DNA of 64,000 nucleotides, taken from positions 1,116,001 through 1,180,000 of the forward strand of contig OZ242212.1 in assembly GCA_965206355.1 (NCBI GenBank), in the 5' to 3' direction. The notes beneath the pieces are model-generated. The model made no database searches. It was not told the origin of the DNA and saw nothing but the letters and a program-made list of their open reading frames with translations. The position numbers and the translations under genes were made by a program. The DNA comes from Spongiihabitans sp965206355 (GTDB lineage Bacteria; Pseudomonadota; Gammaproteobacteria; Arenicellales; Poriferihabitantaceae). The number at the start of each line of letters is the position of its first letter. Positions within the stretch are counted from its first letter, which is position 1. Below, one piece after another: positions 26,157 to 34,148 of this stretch.

Positions 26157-27680
26157 TATTTCCTGGGCTTTGAGTATGTCAGCCGTGTTCATTTTTTTAG
26201 CAACTTTTTCCCTGCTTGATGGAGCAGATTCCTCTCCGTTTGCGGCTGCAAGGTTGAGCCATAAATGTGCGCGCAAATAATCCTGCGGGACACCCTCGCC
26301 GATGTCGTACATCAAGCCAAGATTGTACTGCGCAGTGGCATTTCCCTGTTCAGCCACCAACCGGTACCACTTGACGGCTTCGACATCATCCTGCGGGACG
26401 CCCTCGCCGTGGTCATACATCAAAGCAAGGTTGAACTGCGCATCGGCGAATCCCTGTTTGGCCGCCAACCGGTACCACTTGACGGCTTCGGCATAATCCT
26501 GCGCGACGCCCTCGCCAGCCTCGTACATCACACCAAGGATGAACTGCGCCGCGGCGAATCCCTGTTTAGCCGCCAACCGGAACCACTTGACGGCTTCGGC
26601 ATCATCCTGCGGGACGCCCTTGCCGCTGAGGTACATCACACCAAGGTTGAACTGCGCAGTGGCGTAACCCTGTTTGGCCGCCAACCGGTACCACTTGACG
26701 GCTTCGGCATCATTCTGCGCGACGCCCTTGCCGTTGAGGTACATCACACCAAGGTTGTACTGCGCTTCGGCAAACCCCTGCTCGGCGGCCAGCCTGAACC
26801 ACTTGAGGGCCTCGGCATCATCCTGCGGGACGCCCTCGCCGTTGAGGTACATCAAACCGAGGATGAACTGCGCCCTGGCGACTCCCTGTTTGGCCGCCAA
26901 CCGATACCACTTGACGGCTTCGGCATAATTCTGCGGGACGCCCTTGCCGTTGAGGTACATCACACCAAGGTTGTACTGCGCTTCGGCGATCCCCTGCGTA
27001 GCGGCCAGCTTGTACCACTTGATGGCCTCGGCATCATCCTGCGCGACGCCTTTGCCAGCCTCGTACATCACACCAAGGTTGTACTGCGCATCGGCGTCTC
27101 CCTGTTTGGCCGCCGATCGGTAACACTTGACGGCTTCGGCGTAATCCTGCGGGACGCCTTTGCCAGCCTGGTACATCAAACCAAGGTTGAACTGCGCCTT
27201 GGCGTAACCCCGTTTGGCCGCCAATCGGAACCACTTGACGGCTTCGGCATAATTCTGCGGGACGCCCTTGCCAGCCTCGTACATCACACCAAGGTTGTAC
27301 TGCGCATCGGCGAATCCCTGTTTGGCCGCCAATCGGAACCACTTGACGGCTTCGGCATAATTCTGCGCGACGCCCTTGCCGTTGAGGTACATCACACCAA
27401 GGTTATGCTGTGCCCTGGCGACTCCCTGTTTGGCCGCCAACCGGTACCACTTGACGGCTTCGGCATCATTCTGCGGGACGCCCTCGCCGTTGGAGTACAT
27501 CAAACCAAGGTTGAACTGCGCTTTGGCGTCTCCTTGTTCAGCAAGTGGTCGCCAATGTTTTAGGGCGGTTTCATAATCTCCGACCCGGGACGCTTCCCAC
27601 CCTGCCTCCAAATCCTGAGCCAACATTGCAGATGGGAGCAGGATCAGGATGATCGCCGTTACTTGGATCATTTTACGCAT
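26139..27680 (-). CDS. Secreted or periplasmic Sel1-repeat protein
   Basis: This 513-residue protein has a signal peptide (MRKMIQVTAIILILLPSAMLAQ) and twelve consecutive 36-residue Sel1 repeats of the form GxAxAQxNLGxMYxxGxGVxQ..AEAVKWYRLAAKQ. These form a TPR-like superhelix for protein binding. AGAGGAG precedes ATG 27680 at good spacing. Units are very similar in DNA (108-bp periodicity). The last residues (CYVA) and the stop codon come from mobile repeat copy 14, so the native C-terminus has been replaced. The partner is unknown. Sel1 proteins often act in envelope stress, signalling or host interaction. Confidence 0.92.
   Translation of the reverse strand: MRKMIQVTAIILILLPSAMLAQDLEAGWEASRVGDYETALKHWRPLAEQGDAKAQFNLGLMYSNGEGVPQNDAEAVKWYRLAAKQGVARAQHNLGVMYLNGKGVAQNYAEAVKWFRLAAKQGFADAQYNLGVMYEAGKGVPQNYAEAVKWFRLAAKRGYAKAQFNLGLMYQAGKGVPQDYAEAVKCYRSAAKQGDADAQYNLGVMYEAGKGVAQDDAEAIKWYKLAATQGIAEAQYNLGVMYLNGKGVPQNYAEAVKWYRLAAKQGVARAQFILGLMYLNGEGVPQDDAEALKWFRLAAEQGFAEAQYNLGVMYLNGKGVAQNDAEAVKWYRLAAKQGYATAQFNLGVMYLSGKGVPQDDAEAVKWFRLAAKQGFAAAQFILGVMYEAGEGVAQDYAEAVKWYRLAAKQGFADAQFNLALMYDHGEGVPQDDVEAVKWYRLVAEQGNATAQYNLGLMYDIGEGVPQDYLRAHLWLNLAAANGEESAPSSREKVAKKMNTADILKAQEIACYVA
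26240..27540 (-). repeat. Twelve 108-bp tandem repeats of the Sel1 gene
   Basis: The 108-bp unit gives the open but meaningless antisense frame through the same region. Blocks such as GGTACCACTTGACGGCTTCGG recur in most units. Copy number is expected to vary between strains and may be misassembled from short reads. Confidence 0.88.
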
Positions 27681-27938
27681 ATCTGAATCTCCTCTTGGAT
27701 ATTGCCCGGCAAAGCGGGTTTTGACGGCGCCAGCCTGACAGGATTTTATCGTGTTGGCATTCTACCACGTTCCGTGAACCAGGCACTCGGCCAGCACGTT
27801 TGGCGAACGCAGGTGGCATGGATGAATAAGTATATAATTTTCAAAAAAACAACAAGTAACAAGATTGATTTGACCCGTGTCGGATTGTCCGCTGCTGCCG
27901 ACTCATTGTTACGCCTGCGAAGCATCAGCAAATGAAGT

Positions 27939-28100
27939 GAGACCTTTGCACGAAAGCTATTTCACCTGCATGCTGCGTCGCCTAAAAGTGCCTACTGTTG
28001 GTAAAATTGGTCTCAATCGGTCATTTATAAGCATAAACTCCCTCATTCCATGCGTTTTTGCCTGGCCTGAAAGCGAAATCATCTTCCATGCAAATATCTT
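27939..28100 (-). mobile_element. Short mobile repeat, copy 15 (162 bp, decayed end)
   Basis: Left end intact, GAGACCAATTTT variant; the right end has mutated to CAAATATCTT. There is no duplication, so this is an older copy. Upstream, 27681-27938 contains no recognisable gene or site. The copy ends 100 bp before argG. Confidence 0.93.
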
Positions 28101-28199
28101 TAATCATAATTATTTGGTGGAAGATGCGGGGAAAAAATTTGTGGCCGGGATTTAGGTATAATGCGCTTCTTTAATCCTAATCAATAATACATATTTATA

Positions 28200-29408
28200 A
28201 TGCCTGAAATAAATAAAACGGTACTGGCCTATTCGGGTGGGCTGGATACTTCAATTATTATGCAATGGTTGCAGGATGAATATCACTGCGAGGTGGTAAC
28301 ATTTACAGCGGATATTGGTCAGGGGGAAGACCTTGAGCCTGCTCGGATAAAAGCGGCGAAATCGGGTATTCAGGAAATTTTTGTCGAGGACTTGAAAGAG
28401 GAATTTGCACGGGATTATGTGTTTCCAATGATGCGAGCAAATGCGCTTTATGAAGGCGAGTATATGTTGGGAACCGCTATCGCTCGTCCTTTGATTGCAA
28501 AGTATCTGGTTGATATAGCATATAAAACTGCTGCCGATGCGATTTCTCACGGAGCAACCGGGAAGGGTAATGATCAGGTGCGTTTTGAATTATCAGCTTA
28601 CGCATTAAATGCCGATATTCGTATTATTGCACCGTGGCGGGAATGGGACCTGACTTCCCGCGAAAAGTTGATGGCGTATGCACAAACGCATGGTATTGAG
28701 GTTGAAAAGAAAAGAGATGGCGGTTCACCTTACTCCATTGATGCTAATTTGCTACATATTTCGCATGAAGGCGGGGAGTTGGAAGACCCTTGGCAGACGC
28801 CAGATGATGAGGCGTGGAGCTGGACAAATTCGCCTATGGATGCGCCGGATGAGGCGGAGGAATTGCTGCTTGAATTTAGCCGTGGCGACATCATTGCCGT
28901 TAATGGTGAGGCGTTGACACCAGCGGGTGTTTTGAGCGCGCTTAATGACTTGGGGGCGAAGCATGGTATCGGGCGTGCCGATATTGTCGAGAATCGCTAT
29001 GTAGGCATGAAAAACCGGGGGTGTTACGAAACCCCCGGCGGCACGATCATCTTGAAAACACATCGTGCTATGGAGTCGCTTACTGTGGATAGAGAGGTGG
29101 CACACTTGAAAGATGAGCTTATGCCGCGATATGCGAAATTAATTTACAATGGTTATTGGTTCAGCCCGGAGCGCGTGATGATGCAGAAGATGATTGATGC
29201 GTCTCAGCAGCCTGTCAACGGTGAGGTTAAGGCGCGTTTGTACAAGGGTAATGTGGATATTCTGGGTCGTCAATCGCTGTCGGATTCATTGTTTGATCAA
29301 GATATTGTCACGTTTGAGGACGATGCGGGTGCATATGATCAAGCGGATGCCACCGGCTTTATTCGGCTGAATGCGTTACGTCTTCGTATTGCTAACCGCA
29401 AGCGATAA
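28200..29408 (+). CDS. argG: Argininosuccinate synthase
   Basis: This 402-residue enzyme joins citrulline and aspartate using ATP in arginine synthesis. The N-terminal P-loop VLAYSGGLDTS is at residues 8-18. Other blocks are VVTFTADIGQGED, GTAIARPLIAKYLVDIA, HGATGKGNDQVRFE, RDGGSPYSIDANLLHIS and the C-terminal GRQSLSDSLFDQ region. Length is normal for the short bacterial form and the start is clear. It stands alone, without other arg genes in the window. Confidence 0.97.
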   Translation: MPEINKTVLAYSGGLDTSIIMQWLQDEYHCEVVTFTADIGQGEDLEPARIKAAKSGIQEIFVEDLKEEFARDYVFPMMRANALYEGEYMLGTAIARPLIAKYLVDIAYKTAADAISHGATGKGNDQVRFELSAYALNADIRIIAPWREWDLTSREKLMAYAQTHGIEVEKKRDGGSPYSIDANLLHISHEGGELEDPWQTPDDEAWSWTNSPMDAPDEAEELLLEFSRGDIIAVNGEALTPAGVLSALNDLGAKHGIGRADIVENRYVGMKNRGCYETPGGTIILKTHRAMESLTVDREVAHLKDELMPRYAKLIYNGYWFSPERVMMQKMIDASQQPVNGEVKARLYKGNVDILGRQSLSDSLFDQDIVTFEDDAGAYDQADATGFIRLNALRLRIANRKR

Positions 29409-29460
29409 TATCGGCTTTCAGGAGTTTACGCTGTTGTACGTGGTATTTTGTTAGCATATT

Positions 29461-30186
29461 ATGAGCGCCAGGTTACTCATTTCAATCATTGTTCCGATTT
29501 ATAACGAGACTAATCATGTTGCACAGTTGCTTGAACATCTGTGCGGGTTAGCGGGGGTTGATGAGGTGATTCTGGTGGATGCCAGCGATCACCCGCAGTC
29601 CAGGGCGACAGTGTCCGGGCATTTGCAGGCGCTGCCGAAAACGCATATCGCTTCTAGGATTGATTTGGTTATCAGCAACCAATCAGGTCGTGCCTTGCAG
29701 ATGAATCTGGGGGCAAAGTCTGCCACTGGGGATATTCTGGTTTTTCTGCATTGCGATACTCGCTTGCCCGATGAGGCGATGCGGTTGATTCGGCAGGTTG
29801 TTGAAAACGGCTATGCGTGGGGGCGATTTGATATATCACTGGCGTGCAAAGGGTGGGTTTATCGGTTAATAGAACGAATGGTCAACCTGCGCTCGCGGCT
29901 ACGCCGAATTGGCACAGGTGATCAGGCGATGTTTGTTACTGCCGATGTGTTCAAGCAATGTGAAGGTTATCCGGAGATTGCGTTAATGGAAGATATTGCT
30001 ATGTGTAAAAAGCTGAATCGACATGGGCGACCCGGGCTGATAAAAAAAGCGGTGGTTACTTCTGCCCGCCGCTGGCAAAATCAGGGTGTTTTAGAGACTA
30101 TTTTTTTGATGTGGAAGTTGCGCTTGTTATTCTGGCTTGGTGTTGATTCGACACACCTTGCCAGCCTGTATCGTGATGAACGCTGA
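29461..30186 (+). CDS. Family 2 glycosyltransferase (TIGR04283-like)
   Basis: This 241-residue GT-A protein starts with LLISIIVPIYNETNHV and carries VDEVILVDASDHP, GRALQMNLGAKSATGDILVFLHCDTRLP and GTGDQAMFVTADVF. This is the layout of the TIGR04283 family, usually encoded beside a TIGR04282 protein, exactly as here. The DXD-like HCDT motif binds the nucleotide sugar. The acceptor is unknown. The gene overlaps the next by 11 bp (ATG 30176 before its stop), so the pair is translationally coupled. Confidence 0.88.
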   Translation: MSARLLISIIVPIYNETNHVAQLLEHLCGLAGVDEVILVDASDHPQSRATVSGHLQALPKTHIASRIDLVISNQSGRALQMNLGAKSATGDILVFLHCDTRLPDEAMRLIRQVVENGYAWGRFDISLACKGWVYRLIERMVNLRSRLRRIGTGDQAMFVTADVFKQCEGYPEIALMEDIAMCKKLNRHGRPGLIKKAVVTSARRWQNQGVLETIFLMWKLRLLFWLGVDSTHLASLYRDER

Positions 30187-30826
30187 TGCCGGCATTCCAT
30201 TGTATCTGTTTGCCAAGGCGCCGGTGCCGGGGCAGGTGAAAACACGTATGCAACCACAATTAACCGCAGTTCAGTCGGCACGGTTGGCAACTCAGATGCT
30301 CAGGCAATCGGTGGAAAAAGTGTGCCAATTCTGGCGCGGGAAATTGATTCTAACCGTTTCACCCACTAGCGATTATCCGCTATTTCAAGATCTTGCACGC
30401 AACAATAATCTGGATTTAGAGATTCAGATGGCTGGTGATTTGGGCGAGAAGATGTTGTATGTGCTTCGCAAAGGTATTGCGCAATTTGGCAGTGCGGTGG
30501 TGATGGGCAGTGATGTTCCGCATATAACCGATGAGATATTGATTGAGGTGCATCGTTTAGTCACACAAAAAAATAATGTCATCGGCCCGACGCGCGATGG
30601 TGGATTTTATTTGTTAGGACTTAACAAGATGGCGAACGCTATGTTTGAGGGTGTTGACTGGGGTAGTGAACGGGTCATGACGCGGCTATGCCAAAATTTT
30701 CAGGGTCTGGGTATCGGCTTATCACTTTGTAGCGAATTACGGGATATTGATAACTGGGATGATTTATGTTGGCTTGGGTCGCAGGATTCAAGCTATCAGG
30801 AGTTTGTCAGCGGATATGCTTGCTGA
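30176..30826 (+). CDS. TIGR04282/DUF2064 glycosyltransferase-like protein
   Basis: I use ATG 30176 (MNADAGIPLYLFAKAPVPG), because the family starts with the [L/I]FAKAPxPGxVKTRM motif, present here as FAKAPVPGQVKTRM. The 216-residue protein has AVVMGSDVPHITDE (metal-binding region), IGPTRDGGFYLLGL and the C-terminal LRDIDNWDDL typical of the nucleotidyltransferase-like fold. The family is known from its pairing with the preceding gene. The product is not biochemically defined to my knowledge. Confidence 0.88.
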   Translation: MNADAGIPLYLFAKAPVPGQVKTRMQPQLTAVQSARLATQMLRQSVEKVCQFWRGKLILTVSPTSDYPLFQDLARNNNLDLEIQMAGDLGEKMLYVLRKGIAQFGSAVVMGSDVPHITDEILIEVHRLVTQKNNVIGPTRDGGFYLLGLNKMANAMFEGVDWGSERVMTRLCQNFQGLGIGLSLCSELRDIDNWDDLCWLGSQDSSYQEFVSGYAC

Positions 30827-30909
30827 TCATGCTGTTTTGAGTCTATATCATTGCGCAAATCGAGACATGTTGAGTCCTGTTCATATCATCCATATCGCTC
30901 GTGCCGTTC

Positions 30910-31860
30910 ATGTCCACTAAATCGGTTCATGCTGACATTGCGGCACTCCGATTTCAGGCGTTGTTTCTGAAACCGGCATACTGGGGTATATGGTTGATGC
31001 TACTGTTTTTATGGCTCATTATGTGGTTGCCGAGAAAGTGGATTATGGCCATCGGTGCATTTGTTGGCGATCAAATGCGTCTGCGTCACGCCAAGCGTCG
31101 CCGCATTGCTGAAATAAATATTCGCTTGTGTTTCCCCAATCTCTCTGAGGTTCAGCAGCAACAACGGCTTAAAGCGCATTTCCGTTGTTACGGCAGAAGT
31201 TTGGTAGATATGGGTTTGGTGATGATGGGATCGCGTCGCAGAATTGAAAAATATTCGGATATCAGTGGTGTTGAAGCGTTGCAGGCATTGTTGAAAACCC
31301 GCAAGATAATTTTTGTGACCTATCACACGACTACTTTGGACATGCTCGGACTGTCAGCGTTGTCCGAAATCGAGGCGGTGACAATGATGAAACGTGACAA
31401 TAATCCGTTGCTTAACTGGTTCCTGCATCGTGCGCGAATACGCTACAAAAAAGCACTTATTTTGATGCGTGATGAGGGCTTGCGTGGCATTATAGCGGCT
31501 ATGAAGCAGGGCAGGTTATGCTATTTGATTCCGGACGAAGATTTTGGCGATGGAAAACATAGTGTCTTTGCCCCATTTTTTGGACAACCACGCTCGACTT
31601 TGAATACCGTGAGTCGATTAGCCAAAATTACCGATGCCGCGGTCATTCTGAGTATCTGCAGGTTGATACCAGAGACCGGTAGATACCAGATCATAGTGTG
31701 TCCGCCACTGGAAAATTTCCCCTCTGGTGATTATGTTGCCGATGCGACAGCGATACATCAGGCTATGGAGCAACTCATCCTGAATGCGCCGGAGCAATAT
31801 ATGTGGACTTTTCGCTGGTTTCGAACTCAGCAAGGTGGGAAACCAAGTCCGTACTTGTAG
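30910..31860 (+). CDS. LpxL/HtrB-like acyltransferase
   Basis: I chose ATG 30910 (MSTKSVHADIAALRFQ). A GTG three codons earlier is an alternative. The 316-residue protein has an N-terminal membrane segment (about 24-42, WGIWLMLLFLWLIMWLP) and the HX4D acyltransferase motif HTTTLD at residues 139-144, followed by LIPDEDFGDG and the C-terminal YMWTFRWFRT block. These are features of the lipid A late acyltransferase family (LpxL/LpxM) or a closely related lysophospholipid acyltransferase. Acyl chain and acceptor are unknown. It follows the glycosyltransferase pair after 83 bp. Confidence 0.88.
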   Translation: MSTKSVHADIAALRFQALFLKPAYWGIWLMLLFLWLIMWLPRKWIMAIGAFVGDQMRLRHAKRRRIAEINIRLCFPNLSEVQQQQRLKAHFRCYGRSLVDMGLVMMGSRRRIEKYSDISGVEALQALLKTRKIIFVTYHTTTLDMLGLSALSEIEAVTMMKRDNNPLLNWFLHRARIRYKKALILMRDEGLRGIIAAMKQGRLCYLIPDEDFGDGKHSVFAPFFGQPRSTLNTVSRLAKITDAAVILSICRLIPETGRYQIIVCPPLENFPSGDYVADATAIHQAMEQLILNAPEQYMWTFRWFRTQQGGKPSPYL

Positions 31861-31873
31861 CTTCACGCCATGT

Positions 31874-32803
31874 CTAGCTTAACATTGTCTCAAACTCTTT
31901 CTCTGATATCGCGGCCTCGCGCTTGAGCCAATCACGAAAGGCGGCAATTTGTGGCTCGGTTTCGCGCCCCAGAACGCACACGAAAAAATACGACACATTG
32001 GATTTGCTTTTAATCTCTGGAAATAACCGCACCAAGCGGCCGGCTTTAACATCGTCAAGGACATGTGCGCTACGCGCCAGTGCCACCCCCTGATCGTCAA
32101 TAGCCGCCTGAAGCGCCAGACTGGTTTGCGGGAATTGTGTGCCTTTGGGCATTTTTTTAACCAGCACCTCCGCATCCTTGAACCAATCGCGCCACCTTTG
32201 TAAAATGTCTACGGCATTACGCCGCAACAGCGGTAGATTTAATAAATCTTCAGGATTTTTCGGTGTGCCATATTCTTCAAGAAAATGTGGGCTACATACC
32301 GGAAAAATATATTCGCTCAGCAAGGGTTCTTCATAGAGATTTCCCCAATTTCCATAACCGAGACGGATACCGACATCGGCTGTTTTCGAGTCGAAAACGA
32401 CCAGTTCATCGGAGGTGGATATCCATATATCAATATCAGGATGTTCACGGTTGAAGTGCCCCAGCCTCGGCACCAGCCATTTGAAGGCAAAAGATTGCAG
32501 CAAGGTGACGCGTAGGGCTGACGGGCCTTCATTTTTCTCGGTAATCTCCTCTAGTGTCGCGCTTATGCGGCGGATAAAATCCCGCACCACTGGTGCCAGA
32601 GCGTGTCCGGCTTGGGTCGGGATAATGCGTCGCCCGCGCCGCTCAAATAATTTGACTCCCCACAAGGCTTCAATATGCTTGATTTGGTGGCTGATAGCAC
32701 TTTGGGTAACAAACAGTTCCTCAGCAGCGTGGGTATAGCTTGAATGTCGGGCAGCAGCCTCCAAAGCACGTAAGGCTGCCATCGGTGGGAAGCGAATGGA
32801 CAT
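31874..32803 (-). CDS. LysR-family transcriptional regulator (GcvA-like)
   Basis: This 309-residue regulator begins MSIRFPPMAALRALEAAARHSSYTHAAEEL, with the winged helix-turn-helix FVTQSAISHQIKHIEALWGVKLFERRGRRI at about residues 31-60, and a periplasmic-binding-type effector domain. The N-terminal wording is closest to GcvA-type regulators. The target is not known. It is divergent from the 27-residue ORF and DUF1127 gene across 170 bp that contains a perfect palindrome, so it probably regulates that operon and itself. Confidence 0.92.
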   Translation of the reverse strand: MSIRFPPMAALRALEAAARHSSYTHAAEELFVTQSAISHQIKHIEALWGVKLFERRGRRIIPTQAGHALAPVVRDFIRRISATLEEITEKNEGPSALRVTLLQSFAFKWLVPRLGHFNREHPDIDIWISTSDELVVFDSKTADVGIRLGYGNWGNLYEEPLLSEYIFPVCSPHFLEEYGTPKNPEDLLNLPLLRRNAVDILQRWRDWFKDAEVLVKKMPKGTQFPQTSLALQAAIDDQGVALARSAHVLDDVKAGRLVRLFPEIKSKSNVSYFFVCVLGRETEPQIAAFRDWLKREAAISEKEFETMLS

Positions 32804-32822
32804 GGTTATACGAATTTAATAT

Positions 32823-32838
32823 ATGAGTAATTACTCAT
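32823..32838. promoter_or_regulatory. Perfect 16-bp palindrome, candidate LysR operator
   Basis: ATGAGTAA followed by TTACTCAT. It lies 19 bp from the LysR start codon and 22 bp upstream of the candidate -35 box of the divergent operon, the usual location of an activator site that also autoregulates. Confidence 0.65.
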
Positions 32839-32860
32839 GTATTGTATGAAAAACTTTCGT

Positions 32861-32889
32861 TTGTCTGCAAGGCATTTTAGCACTATATT
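32861..32889 (+). promoter_or_regulatory. Candidate promoter of the small-ORF/DUF1127 operon
   Basis: TTGTCT at 32861-32866 and TATATT at 32884-32889 with 17-bp spacing, downstream of the palindrome. Judged by eye. Confidence 0.5.
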
Positions 32890-32973
32890 CTCGTCATCAG
32901 CTAATACATAGCTAACGCTTAAACAACAAATTTAAGCAGCAAACTTAAACGGTAAACTTTGAGGGTCAGAAAA

Positions 32974-33057
32974 ATGGCAAGCCAATTATTTATTAGAGTG
33001 GGTGTCGCGTATGTCGGTACTCTCACATTATTAACCATCATGATTTTGATCAACTAG
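32974..33057 (+). CDS. 27-residue hydrophobic small protein
   Basis: ATG 32974 opens MASQLFIRVGVAYVGTLTL, continues LTIMILIN and stops at TAG 33057. Nearly all of it is one hydrophobic segment, so it would be a single-pass inner-membrane peptide. GAGGG lies 10 bp upstream. It ends 9 bp before the DUF1127 gene, whose Shine-Dalgarno AGGAGG overlaps the stop codon region, suggesting coupling. It is too short to assign to a family. The coding call rests on spacing, start signal and position between promoter and DUF1127. Confidence 0.5.
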   Translation: MASQLFIRVGVAYVGTLTLLTIMILIN

Positions 33058-33066
33058 GAGGCTAAC

Positions 33067-33345
33067 ATGAATAATACTGTAAATACGAAAGAAAACGCAA
33101 ATGTGGTGCATGGTGTGTTTCGGCGGGGGATTTTGATGCGGATTTTTGACAAGGTCGAGGCTTTGATTGAACGCAGAAACACACTCCGTCAATTAAACAT
33201 GCTGTCCGACAGAATGTTACTTGATATTGGTATCGAACGCGCTCATATTCGCGCTTCACTGCATAGCCGCAACACATTGACACAAATGCTTGAAAAGCGC
33301 TCTGACCAACCCAGCGTATCCGTCAAGGCGCGCCGTGCCGCGTAA
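33067..33345 (+). CDS. DUF1127 (YjiS-like) small basic protein
   Basis: This 92-residue protein has the DUF1127 core TLRQLNMLSDRMLLDIGIERAHI at about residues 39-61, an arginine-rich motif domain often involved in RNA binding or phosphate and carbon metabolism control in other bacteria. AGGAGG sits just upstream of ATG 33067. The gene is followed by a strong terminator and lies in the operon divergent from the LysR gene. The length is longer than the 45-50-residue single-domain members because of N- and C-terminal extensions. The exact role is unknown. Confidence 0.85.
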   Translation: MNNTVNTKENANVVHGVFRRGILMRIFDKVEALIERRNTLRQLNMLSDRMLLDIGIERAHIRASLHSRNTLTQMLEKRSDQPSVSVKARRAA

Positions 33346-33376
33346 AGTTTTATCCTCCATTAAGGGATCTCCCTTG

Positions 33377-33406
33377 AGGACGTTCTTCCGAACGTCCTTT
33401 TTTTTG
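33377..33406 (+). terminator. Rho-independent terminator of the DUF1127 operon
   Basis: GGACGTTC, loop TTCC, GAACGTCC, then eight T residues, 32 bp after the DUF1127 stop. It closely resembles the porin terminator in loop and stem. Confidence 0.92.
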
Positions 33407-33649
33407 CCTGTTTGATTTTTGCCATCAGCGGTTTCAGATAGATAGGAGAGTACCTCTCTATTTGGGTTGGCGGTCCCCGCTTAGCGACTGTGATTTGTGT
33501 TGTCTGTGTCATTCATTGTTGACTATGCACTTGCGCCTGATTGTGATTGATGCGCGCGTTATGAAGCATAGACAATTCACCAATATCAGGGGCAGTTAAT
33601 CATCTGCTGCGAAATTAACCGAATTTCTTTGAAGGTTGGTTTATAATCT

Positions 33650-33811
33650 GAGACCTTTGCACGGAAGATGATTTCGCTTTCAGGCAAGGCAAAAACGCAC
33701 GGAATGAGGGAGTTTATGCTTATAAATGACCGATTGAGTACGATTTTACCAACAGTAGGCGCTTTTAGGCGACGTAGCATGTAGGTGAAATGGCTTTCGT
33801 GCAAAGGCCTC
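33650..33811 (+). mobile_element. Short mobile repeat, copy 16 (162-bp form)
   Basis: Complete copy of the GAGTACG variant. The direct repeat aatct occurs at 33645-33649 and 33812-33816. The stretch 33407-33644 before it holds nothing recognisable. Confidence 0.96.
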
Positions 33812-33848
33812 AATCTGTTGTGCAAAGCGATGCCATATAGTTATTAAT

Positions 33849-33859
33849 AGACCTTTGCA
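33849..33859 (+). repeat. Possible end fragment of the short mobile repeat
   Basis: AGACCTTTGCA without an interior. It is a chance match or a relic end; the flanking 33860-33980 has no gene. Confidence 0.35.
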
Positions 33860-33980
33860 TTGTTGTCAGAAGCGCAATGTTAGCCGTGCCGGATTTATTG
33901 TTGGGTTATATGCTGGGTATTGTTGGGATGGTGCAATTAAAGCCCCGATGGCGCTGGATTGAGTGAATTTTGAATGATGT

Positions 33981-34119
33981 GAGACCTTTGCACGGAAGAT
34001 GATTTCGCTTTCAGGTAAGGCAAAAACGCACGGAATGAGGGAGTTTATGCTTATAAATGACCGATTGAGTACGTTTTTAACGTAGCATGCAGGTGAAAGG
34101 GCTTTCGTGCAAAGGTCTC
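33981..34119 (+). mobile_element. Short mobile repeat, copy 17 (139-bp form), upstream of ilvA
   Basis: Short form. The direct repeat gatgt occurs at 33976-33980 and 34120-34124. It ends 29 bp before the ilvA start, so it probably lies in the ilvA leader or promoter. Confidence 0.96.
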
Positions 34120-34148
34120 GATGTAAAAGTCTCAGTTAGCATAAAATT

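Noticed and set aside
26265..27563. 432-codon plus-strand open frame
   Set aside because: It is the antisense of the Sel1 repeats; the periodic DNA keeps the frame open. No Shine-Dalgarno sequence or family match, while the minus strand has a signal peptide and clear Sel1 units.
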